Source: a bacterium (GTDB lineage: Bacteria; Cyanobacteriota; Vampirovibrionia; Obscuribacterales; Obscuribacteraceae). Taken from it: a stretch of DNA of 16,822 nt. Under the pieces are notes generated by a model. That model ran no database searches. It was not told where the DNA came from and worked only from the letters and a program-made list of their open reading frames with translations. Positions 6,376 to 13,465 of the stretch are shown in pieces. Made by a program: the position numbers and the translations under genes. The stretch spans positions 1 to 16,822 of the forward strand of contig JAUIJG010000059.1 in the NCBI GenBank assembly GCA_030431355.1. The letters are read 5' to 3'. Within the stretch, counting starts at the first letter, position 1; every line of letters begins with the position of its first letter.

Positions 6376-6692
6376 GGCCCGAATGGGCAATTTGAATTCG
6401 TATTTAGTTACATCGGCTCAGCACTGCGCATATAATTATTAGCGTTATTACCTGAGCTGAGAGCTGTAATATAAATTTTGAAATTGGTATTAAATGAGGT
6501 ATCTATTTCTTTTGTTGTCCATGCGCTGTAAGTGGCACTAAGGGTGGTGCACTTGATCGCTATTTTATGTATGCGGTTTTCTTAAATCACCGTCCGGAAA
6601 GTGCTTGGCAATAAGGGATTTATCCCTTGCTTATCGATGGTTGTAAAGCGATAAGGGCTTAAACTAGTCTCAACCTTCGCTCTTCTAGAGGT
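6376..6692. other. Gene-free stretch upstream of the repeat-protein gene
   Basis: No convincing coding frame is present. The stretch is AT-rich and holds several hairpins: GCCC-N4-GGGC near 6377-6388, a bulged 8-bp stem at 6530-6554 (AAGT-GCAC with GTGC-ACTT), and the pair at 6613-6655 listed separately. It separates the divergent ABC operon and repeat-protein operon and presumably holds control sites for both. Confidence 0.5.
6613..6655 (+). repeat. Two adjacent hairpins
   Basis: AAGGGAT-TT-ATCCCTT (6613-6628) is a perfect 7-bp inverted repeat with a two-base centre, better suited to a DNA operator than an RNA loop. CTTATCG (6630-6636) pairs with CGATAAG (6649-6655) around a 12-base loop. 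The motif ATAAGGG occurs in both (6611-6617 and 6651-6657), so a protein could read it as a repeated site. Confidence 0.35.
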
Positions 6693-6698
6693 TATACT
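6693..6698 (+). promoter_or_regulatory. Candidate -10 box of the repeat-protein operon
   Basis: TATACT lies about 37 bp before the TTG start of the 418-aa gene. The -35 position holds only TCAACC (6670-6675, three matches), so an activator binding the repeats just upstream would make sense. Confidence 0.3.
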
Positions 6699-6734
6699 AA
6701 TGCAAGATCGAATAAGAAGATTCGGAGAGTCAGT

Positions 6735-7991
6735 TTGCAAGAGTTAGGTGGCAACCAGGCAGAAAATCCCCGAAAGCGAAAGCTTTCAGAGGTGCGTCTT
6801 GGTGAGTTTATCGCCGCTTTAGATGTGCTGCCCTTTGATAAACTCAAAGCGGCTTTGAAAATCGCCCGGGACTTCGGGCTGCCTCTGGGTCGCACCCTGG
6901 TTGTACGTGGTCTTTTGACCAACGAGGAGTTATCCAGCCTCCTGGAGCTTCATTGTATATACAAAAGGGGTGGAACTGAGTTTCATCACATAGCCGAAGC
7001 CTACGCTATTTCCCGGCGTCGTGGCTGGCATGTGAAAGAGGCTCTGAGCGCCCTGGGTTGCGCCGTTGATGAGCTGGAAACAGTGCGTCTGGGACAGCTT
7101 CTGGTAGACGCCGAGTTGATAAGGGAGGAAGGGCTCGAGGACGCGCTTGAACTCCAGAGTTTATGTGGGCTGCCGCTTGGAAGAGTACTTTCCATAGATT
7201 CGCGGGTTCATGAACAGATAGTAAATCGCGCCCTGGATTATCAGAACAGTATCAGGAATGATGGCATGCGTTATGAAGACGCTGTCGATAAGTTGAAGAT
7301 GCTGCCCTTCCTGATGAACAGTGAGTCGATCAGACCTGTTATCAATCTGGAGCTGAAAGATCTTTTGATTGGCGGTAAAGTTTGCTACGAAGGGGATATC
7401 GTCCCAGCGCTCAATTTTGCCAGGGCCAATCAGCTTCCCCTGGAGAAAGTTCTCTCCGGATACGATTGGATAGAAGCGAGATTGGTGTCGGCAGCGGTGG
7501 CAATGAGTCGATTGATAGAGAAAGGATACATATCCGCCCAGGAAGCGATGGAGTTTCTTTCAGAGGTCTCCGGCAGTGATCGGGTAAAGCTTTTGGAGTT
7601 GGCCGCTACGAAGAGACCGGAGCTGCGGATTATAGAAGGTGATATCAACCTCTATAAATTTTTGATTGCATCCGGCTATCTGAATCCGGATCGAATTCGC
7701 AATCTCACCAAGGAAATGGTGAACAGGGAGGCGGATTTCGGTCGTCTAGTGGGCAAAGAGCTTGATCGCAACACCAGTCGCGCCGACGTCAGGGAAGCGA
7801 TCTTTGAATGCTATGCCACGGACTATATGCTTGCTTCCGTGCTTGTTCATTTTGGTGGCGCTTCTGAAGAGTTGATTGGCCACGCCAAGTGTCTTGTGGA
7901 TCTTGTCGCCATTGGTGGTGCGTCGCTGGAGAAAGCACTCTTAAGCTTTGCCTGGTTCAGAAAGGCTCAAGAGAGCTCAAGAAGTAAATGA
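6735..7991 (+). CDS. Protein of tandem MshEN/GspE-N-like repeats
   Basis: This 418-aa soluble protein is built from at least four units with the same spacing: [RE]L[GK]xx[LF][LI] followed 29 residues later by PLG or FG. Units begin at 21 (RLGEFI...PLG 30-32 of the unit), 118 (RLGQLLV...PLG), 206 (ELKDLLI...PLE) and 305 (NLYKFLI...FG). Related half-units (for example GLLTNEELSSLLEL, KGYISAQEAMEFL) fill the gaps. This matches the N-terminal domains of GspE/PilB/MshE, where some copies bind cyclic di-GMP, but no ATPase domain follows. The last two units have lost key Gly/Arg residues. Start: TTG at 6735 with GGAGAG 5 bases ahead; no other usable start codon is near. Its stop overlaps the esterase start (ATGA). 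The function is unknown; a scaffold or second-messenger sensor is possible. Confidence 0.6.
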   Translation: MQELGGNQAENPRKRKLSEVRLGEFIAALDVLPFDKLKAALKIARDFGLPLGRTLVVRGLLTNEELSSLLELHCIYKRGGTEFHHIAEAYAISRRRGWHVKEALSALGCAVDELETVRLGQLLVDAELIREEGLEDALELQSLCGLPLGRVLSIDSRVHEQIVNRALDYQNSIRNDGMRYEDAVDKLKMLPFLMNSESIRPVINLELKDLLIGGKVCYEGDIVPALNFARANQLPLEKVLSGYDWIEARLVSAAVAMSRLIEKGYISAQEAMEFLSEVSGSDRVKLLELAATKRPELRIIEGDINLYKFLIASGYLNPDRIRNLTKEMVNREADFGRLVGKELDRNTSRADVREAIFECYATDYMLASVLVHFGGASEELIGHAKCLVDLVAIGGASLEKALLSFAWFRKAQESSRSK

Positions 7992-8972
7992 GACGTCTTC
8001 CTGTTCTGCTGCTTTTGAATTTGGTATTGGTGTTTTCCACTTCGCTATCTCATCCTGCATTTTGTCTGAAGTTTAGTACTGACGGCGATGGCAAGCGAGC
8101 CGGTGGAAACACCAGGAATTTGAAGGGGGCGTTGAAACCATATTCGGTTTTTAGAGATATTTGCTATGTGGAGAAGCCGGCTGGCAAAAGCCAGATGCTT
8201 GACCTGTATATTCCCCGCCGGAAGAAACTGAAAGCAAAAGACGGTACCAAGGTAATGCCGCTTGTAATCTGGATTCACGGTGGTGGCTGGAGAAGCGGTG
8301 ACAAGCAGCGAGGACCCTTTTTTCGGTCTTGTGAACAAAGGCTTTGCCGTGGCAAGCATCAACTACCGACTCTCTTTTGAGTCCAAGTTCCCTGCCCAGA
8401 TTCATGATTGCAAGAGCGCCGTCATCTACCTGAAAAGTAAAGCCGGCAAATTCGGCTATGATCCTTACCGCGTCGGAGTCTGGGGAGCATCGGCGGGAGG
8501 TCACCTATCTGCTCTTCTTGGTGACACCACGGGAAGTACGGATCTTGATGGCGAGACCGAGTCTGAAGACCTCAATTCCGATGTGCAAGCAGTTTGTGAT
8601 TGGTTTGGACCTACGGATCTTTTGAGGTTGGTGAAGTACGACCGGCAGTCCGGTGAATACAAGGTTCATCCCATAGTGGACGATCTGCTCGGAGTTGAAG
8701 GGGTCAGGAAGGTGGACGCGGCGAGAACGGCCAGTCCTCTCACCTATGTCACTCCCGGATCACCCATGCCCCCAACCCTGATAGTCCACGGAGACAAGGA
8801 CAAGCTGGTCCCCCTTGAACAGAGTCAGGTTCTCTATCGCAAGATCAAAGAGTGCGGGGGAAAAGTGACCCTTGATGTGGTTTCAGGTGGTCATGGAATT
8901 CCTGGGTTTGGTCTGGCGACCAGGTCCCGGGTGGAGAAGTTTTTTGAAAAAGTTTTGGTCGGCGAAAGGTAG
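7988..8972 (+). pseudogene. Exported alpha/beta-hydrolase (esterase/lipase), frameshifted
   Basis: The gene is split into two frames, 7988-8380 and one open to 8972. Removing one T from the T6 run at 8318-8323 joins them into a normal 327-aa protein. The joined product has an N-terminal signal sequence (about 1-26), the oxyanion motif HGGGW (97-101), the nucleophile elbow GASAGGH (S168), GDKDKLVP with the likely catalytic Asp (D271), and GGHG with His (302). This is the layout of BD-FAE/Aes-type esterases, which cleave acyl or acetyl esters, here probably outside the cytoplasm. All catalytic parts survive on both sides, so the break is either recent or a sequencing error. It is coupled by ATGA to the MshEN-like repeat gene. 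Confidence 0.75.
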
Positions 8973-9131
8973 TACTGGTAAGGCATATCAGTAATATCAT
9001 TAACATTTGCAACGAAACAGTTTAAAGAGGATATGCAAGACTGAAAAACGGGCTTAAAATCTCGCGATAGTACCATCTTTACTGGCTTAGTAGCACTCTG
9101 CACCGGGCAGTTTTTCGGAGACTTTTGAATA

Positions 9132-10400
9132 ATGAGAGCGGTTTTCTTACCTCTGCCATTCCGGCAGGGGATTCCGGCGACCTCGCCAGTCGTCGGCACC
9201 CGGAGGCTGCGGGACGAGCTGCCATCACTTCTCGTACTCGGTTTGATACCGGCTATCTCTTCTCTGGGGATGGCCATGCATGTTCCGGCTTTGAACACCA
9301 TGGGTCAGTGTTTTGGTGTTGACCAGTTCGCCGCCCAGTCCATAGTCTCACTCTATATGCTGGCATTTTCGTTTGCCATATTCGCATCGGCCTTTCTCTC
9401 AGACGTGCTGGGCAAAAAGCTTGTTCTGGTCACGGCACTTATTCTGTCTGCATCTGCCAGCCTGGTTGCCGCCTGTTCCTGGTGTTTTGAAGTGCTGCTT
9501 CTAGCCAGGGTACTCCAGGCCTTTGCCGCCGGTTTCATAGTGGTGGTGCCCTACGCCATCATCCAGGAGATGTTATCCGGCAGAGCCCTCGCCAAGTCAA
9601 TCTCCTATGTGAGCATACTGCACTCCATAGCCGGAGCCTCGGCTCCTCTGGTCGGTGGCTGTTTTGCCCTGGGAGACGGCTGGCGTGCTGCCTTCCTGGC
9701 GATGGCTGTGTACACACTGGCTATTCTTTTCTTCGTGTGCCGTTCGGTGAAATCAATCTACAGAAAGAGGCGTAAGTCACCGCAGATGGACGAGTTGTTT
9801 TCCCGGGCCCGTAAGCTGGTTTTTCAAAAGCAGTTTCTATCCTGCATGGCTCTTCTGTCTTTCAGCTCTGCTCTCTACTACGGCTTTCTCTCCATCGCAC
9901 CGGTGCTCCTCATCTCCAATTTTAAATTGTCTGAGTTCCACTGCGGATTTGCTCTCTTTCTTCTTTGCGGATTCTGGCCCATTGGAAACAAGATGGCTTC
10001 TATTTGGGCGGAGAAGTTCGGCCTGGTTCGTACTCTGCATATGGCCCTGCTTGTAATTTGTGTTGGGTTGATGCCGCTTTGCCTGGCTCAGTCTTCCTGC
10101 AATTTCATCCTTATCACCGTGGCCATGATCCCCTACATGATAGGAGCAGGCATTGTCTCTCCTCTGGTGGTGGCAGCGGCCACAAGATCCGATCCCGGTC
10201 TGTCCGGCCTCGCTTCATCCCTTCTCTTTGCCGTGCAAGTATTGGTGGGTGCCTTTACCGCCTGGTTTTTCGGGTTTTTCGATCTGAGCAACTGCAAGGA
10301 CATCGCCCTCTTCGGTCTGGCCATGACCATGCTCTCTTACATGGCTATCGGGTTTCTAACAATTCCGAACCTGAGACGAAAAGCAGCAACAACTATTTAG
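9132..10400 (+). CDS. MFS drug-type exporter, Bcr/CflA-like
   Basis: This is a 422-aa membrane protein with the 12-helix pattern of DHA1 drug/proton antiporters. After a basic N-terminus of about 30 residues, helix 1 starts at about 33. Motif A is SDVLGKK (90-96), motif B is LLARVLQAFAAG (R126, Q129), and a charged central loop (about 205-235, RKRRKS...) separates the halves. The spacing and motifs resemble Bcr/CflA proteins, which export chloramphenicol, bicyclomycin or other small molecules; the substrate here is unknown. Start: ATG at 9132 with GGAGA about 12 bases ahead, an average site; the N-terminal extension before helix 1 is longer than usual, so a later start is possible. Its last 8 bases overlap the convergent methyltransferase. 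Confidence 0.85.
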   Translation: MRAVFLPLPFRQGIPATSPVVGTRRLRDELPSLLVLGLIPAISSLGMAMHVPALNTMGQCFGVDQFAAQSIVSLYMLAFSFAIFASAFLSDVLGKKLVLVTALILSASASLVAACSWCFEVLLLARVLQAFAAGFIVVVPYAIIQEMLSGRALAKSISYVSILHSIAGASAPLVGGCFALGDGWRAAFLAMAVYTLAILFFVCRSVKSIYRKRRKSPQMDELFSRARKLVFQKQFLSCMALLSFSSALYYGFLSIAPVLLISNFKLSEFHCGFALFLLCGFWPIGNKMASIWAEKFGLVRTLHMALLVICVGLMPLCLAQSSCNFILITVAMIPYMIGAGIVSPLVVAAATRSDPGLSGLASSLLFAVQVLVGAFTAWFFGFFDLSNCKDIALFGLAMTMLSYMAIGFLTIPNLRRKAATTI

Positions 10401-11619
10401 GTTCCGATTTCGTGGGCTCAAATCTTATCTGGGGCTCTTCCAGGGTCTCTATATCCGCATAGTGACCGGATGAATCGATCCAGCTTTCATGGCTTTTTAA
10501 AATCCCGGACAATTTTGAACCCGGGTCTATTTTTAAGCCCCGGTATCCATGGTTAGTATGTTCAAAAGTCAAAAGAACAGGTCCGGCCTGCCAGACTTCG
10601 TGCCATACCGAACCGGTTCCATCTCGGTAGTCTGCCCGGGCGCCCCGGAGGAAGACTTTGGGGTTCATATAAGTGAAGGTCAACTCGGCAGCAATCTCCT
10701 GTTTCTCTACCAGGGCGATGCCTTCCGGAGAGAATGTTCTCTCCATCAGAAATGAGGCCACTTGAAGCTCCGAGGAAGGACCGGAAGTTGGATCTTTTCT
10801 TGCTACGACAACCGGCAGGGTAATCATCTCCGATTGAATATCCTGGTAGGTTATCCATTGAGAGCTTTCAAAATCCAGACTCAAGCCTTCCTTTTCCAGT
10901 CGGTTGATGCGGTGCAACTGCTCATCAGCGGTTACCACTTTGTCAAAGGAGACAAAAATTCCATCGTCATCCAGAAGACTCTTGATCGAGGCAATCCACC
11001 GGCAGGGGGTGGTCGCCTCCATCTCATTGAGAGTCGACCATTTTGCCTGGATCGATAAATTGGTGTCGAATCGAGAGCCAGGCTCCGGGTCGAGGGAAGC
11101 AACGCTGATTATTATTCCAGCTTTCTTCTTAAGGAGATCCTCTCCCGGTGAGTTTACGTCGTGAACACTAAATTCAACGTTGGATAGCTCCAGTTTCTTT
11201 TTGAGAATATTGGCACAGGCCACTCCCTGACTTGATATGTCGAAGCCCCTCACTTCGGCTTCGGGAAAGGCTTTTGCTATCAGGCATGTAAGTATTCCGT
11301 TGCCGCAACCCACATCAATTATGGTGGCATTCTTTTTCTTTTCTGCTTCGAGAAACTCAGAAAACCAGGAGAGAAATTCTGTGTACAAATCTATTCGAAG
11401 CGAAGAAAATGCAAGAGCGACATCGAACTCTTCGAAGATTGTGGAGTAGAAGGCGTGCTGATCGCCATCTTCTAATTTTATATAGGCGGACTCCAGCTGT
11501 CTGGCTCTTGTCAGTCCGTATTCCTCATCCAGGGAACTCCAGAACTGAAGTATGTTTTTATAGCGCTTGATTCCCAGCTCATGGAAATAATCTTCCACAA
11601 ACGATTGCAAATTGTTCAT
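10393..11619 (-). CDS. Class I SAM-dependent methyltransferase with C-terminal extra domain
   Basis: This 408-aa protein has a Rossmann methyltransferase core in the middle: IIDVGCGNG (about 100-108) binds SAM, and D127 in VRGFDIS is the likely ribose-binding acidic residue. An N-terminal region of about 95 residues is helical and may be substrate-binding. The last 130 residues have Trp, His and Gly motifs (VWHEVWQAGPVLL, HGYRGLKI) with beta character and no family that I can name. The frame is open to a TTG at 11640, but the ATG at 11619 is preferred because AGGA lies 8 bases ahead. It follows the PepSY gene by 36 bp, on the same strand. The substrate is not apparent; a small molecule is as likely as a protein. 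Confidence 0.75.
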   Translation of the reverse strand: MNNLQSFVEDYFHELGIKRYKNILQFWSSLDEEYGLTRARQLESAYIKLEDGDQHAFYSTIFEEFDVALAFSSLRIDLYTEFLSWFSEFLEAEKKKNATIIDVGCGNGILTCLIAKAFPEAEVRGFDISSQGVACANILKKKLELSNVEFSVHDVNSPGEDLLKKKAGIIISVASLDPEPGSRFDTNLSIQAKWSTLNEMEATTPCRWIASIKSLLDDDGIFVSFDKVVTADEQLHRINRLEKEGLSLDFESSQWITYQDIQSEMITLPVVVARKDPTSGPSSELQVASFLMERTFSPEGIALVEKQEIAAELTFTYMNPKVFLRGARADYRDGTGSVWHEVWQAGPVLLTFEHTNHGYRGLKIDPGSKLSGILKSHESWIDSSGHYADIETLEEPQIRFEPTKSEPK

Positions 11620-11655
11620 CCTGATTTCCTGGTGGCACAATGTCAGTGGAGCTGA

Positions 11656-12021
11656 TCAGTCGCACTTGATCAGTTTTTTGTCAACTTCCAGAATCTTGCC
11701 GGATACGGCATCAACCCTTACTTCCTTTTTGACCCGACCCTGGCAGATGATTATTTCATAAAGGAGCACATCGTCATCGGTCTCCAGCTCAATTCTTTTC
11801 ACGCGTCCGGGGACCTCTTTCAAGGCGATATCTTCGGCCTGGCTCATGTTCACCTTGGTCTGCTTTGTCAAGCTCACCGGTTGAGCGGAGCTGGTCTCTT
11901 CACTCTTCTTGCTCTTGGACTTGGCCATGGCGGCGGGGCCGGATGCTCCCATGGTAACTGCCAGGCAGAGGGTGAGTCCCAGGGTGGTTAGAGGGAATCC
12001 TTTGAACTTGAATGTATTCAT
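11656..12021 (-). CDS. Secreted PepSY-domain protein
   Basis: This 121-aa exported protein has a signal peptide of about 33 residues ending AAMA and a short Lys/Ser-rich linker. One PepSY domain follows at about 58-118: the helix MSQAEDIALKEVPG, then strands (RIELE, LLYEIII, KEVRVDAVSGKILEVD). The VDAVSGKIL ending is the family hallmark. PepSY domains are thought to bind or inhibit peptidases in the cell envelope. Start: ATG at 12021 with AAGGAAG about 7 bases ahead. It is the first gene of a pair with the methyltransferase and is divergent from the S33 peptidase gene. A link to that peptidase is tempting but would be speculation, because one is exported and the other is not. Confidence 0.8.
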   Translation of the reverse strand: MNTFKFKGFPLTTLGLTLCLAVTMGASGPAAMAKSKSKKSEETSSAQPVSLTKQTKVNMSQAEDIALKEVPGRVKRIELETDDDVLLYEIIICQGRVKKEVRVDAVSGKILEVDKKLIKCD

Positions 12022-12133
12022 GAAATCTTCCTTGTAAGTAGTTTCAAAGTCCGATCTGAAAAAATTGATCCGGTCGAATAAAATATCTTACTCTATGGAC
12101 CGAATTTGATTTGCCTGACAGGATGAGGATTTA

Positions 12134-13441
12134 ATGAAAGCTTCTTTTAGCAGATTGCCTGGAATATACTTGATCGACCATACTTTCGAGGTTCCCCTCG
12201 ATTATGATGAGCCCGAGAAAGGCTCCATTGACATTTTCGCCCGGGAAGCGGTTACCATTGACAATGTGAAGCGTAACAACCTTCCCTGGCTGGTCTTTTT
12301 CCAGGGCGGTCCGGGCTTCCCTTCTCCCAGACCATTCGTGAATAGCGGTTGGTTCAAGCGGGCTGTGCGGGATTTCAGGGTTTTGCTTCTGGATCAAAGA
12401 GGCACCGGTCGCTCAAGTCCGGTTACTTTCCAGACCATGGAGAATATTGAGTCGGAGACCGACCAGGCCGACTACTTAAAACATTTTAGAGCCGACTCCA
12501 TAGTGCGGGATGCTGAGTTCATCCGCAGGCAACTGCTTGGGGAGGATAGTGGCTGGTACGGTCTCGGTCAAAGTTATGGTGGCTTCTGTCTGACCCACTA
12601 TCTGAGCGCTTTTCCCCAGAGTCTTAAAGGTGTTTTGATGACCGGTGGCATCCCCCCGGTGGGTGTGGGGGTGGATGATGTTTACCGGGCTACTTATAAG
12701 CGTTGTTTGCGAAAGAACGCTCAATATTATGAGCGCTATCCGGGAGATGCCGCCCAGGTTAAGCGTATTCTAGAATATCTGTCAGACAACCTGGTCATGC
12801 TTCCGGGTGGTGGCAGATTAACCCCAGAGCGCTTCCAGCAACTTGGTATCTCATTTGGTATGAGTGACGGATTTGAGCATGTTCACTATTTAATCGAAGA
12901 TCCTTTTGTTCAGGTGAACGGCAGGCAAGAGCTGAGCTATGTTTTCTTGCGCGGTGTGGAGAATCTCCAGTCTTTCGAGACCAATCCGATCTATGTGCTT
13001 TTGCATGAAGCAATCTACTGTGAGAACCAGGCATCGAACTGGTCCGCTCACAGAGTTCGAGAGGAGTTCCCCCAGTTTGAAATCTCGGCAAACTCGGTTA
13101 TGAAAGACCAGATATTTTTCACCGGTGAAATGATCTATCCCTGGATGTTGGAGCAGTATGACTATCTAGCACCGCTTAAAGGCGCAGCCCAGCTACTGGC
13201 TGAGTATGATAAGTGGCCTGCTCTATATGATAGGGAGGTCCTTAAGAAGAACAAGGTGCCTGTGCATGCTCTGGTTTACCATGAAGACATGTACGTGGAG
13301 AGGGAGTACTCCGAAGAGACCGCCAATATAATAGGTGGATCGCGGCTCTGGGTCACCAATGAGTATGAACACAACGGTCTGAGACAGGATGGTTATAGAA
13401 TCTTAGACAGGCTTTTGTCCATGCTCAAAGGGGAGATATAG
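12134..13441 (+). CDS. Prolyl aminopeptidase-like alpha/beta-hydrolase (family S33)
   Basis: This 435-aa cytosolic enzyme has the S33 pattern: oxyanion FQGGPG (56-61), DQRGTGRS (87-94), nucleophile elbow GQSYGG with Ser147, and a C-terminal His413 in EHNG, with Asp385 (HEDMYV) as the likely acid. Proline iminopeptidases remove N-terminal Pro from peptides. The usual first motif is HGGPG, and here His is Gln, which also occurs in long S33 members. The length exceeds that of the short bacterial form (about 310) and matches the long Xaa-Pro/tripeptidyl type. Start: ATG at 12134 with AGGATGAGG 4-8 bases ahead. It is divergent from PepSY across 112 bp and convergent with the giant gene. Confidence 0.88.
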   Translation: MKASFSRLPGIYLIDHTFEVPLDYDEPEKGSIDIFAREAVTIDNVKRNNLPWLVFFQGGPGFPSPRPFVNSGWFKRAVRDFRVLLLDQRGTGRSSPVTFQTMENIESETDQADYLKHFRADSIVRDAEFIRRQLLGEDSGWYGLGQSYGGFCLTHYLSAFPQSLKGVLMTGGIPPVGVGVDDVYRATYKRCLRKNAQYYERYPGDAAQVKRILEYLSDNLVMLPGGGRLTPERFQQLGISFGMSDGFEHVHYLIEDPFVQVNGRQELSYVFLRGVENLQSFETNPIYVLLHEAIYCENQASNWSAHRVREEFPQFEISANSVMKDQIFFTGEMIYPWMLEQYDYLAPLKGAAQLLAEYDKWPALYDREVLKKNKVPVHALVYHEDMYVEREYSEETANIIGGSRLWVTNEYEHNGLRQDGYRILDRLLSMLKGEI

Positions 13442-13465
13442 ATTCTCCAATAGCTTCTGGTTAAA

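Noticed and set aside
6700..6747. 15-aa frame MQDRIRRFGESVCKS overlapping the repeat-protein start
   Set aside because: It has no ribosome binding site and out-of-frame overlap with a better start at 6735.
6735..7991. Type II secretion or pilus ATPase (GspE/PilB)
   Set aside because: Only the N-terminal-type repeats are present; there is no Walker A, Walker B or Asp/His box anywhere in the protein.
8973..9131. Possible terminator or promoter between the esterase and the MFS gene
   Set aside because: Only a 5-bp palindrome (TACTG/CAGTA) and poor promoter matches (TTGCAA with GATATG) were found.
12060..12110. CGGTC/GACCG inverted repeat and weak promoter boxes between PepSY and the S33 peptidase
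   Set aside because: The arms are 5 bp with a wide gap, and no -35/-10 pair of acceptable quality is seen on either strand.
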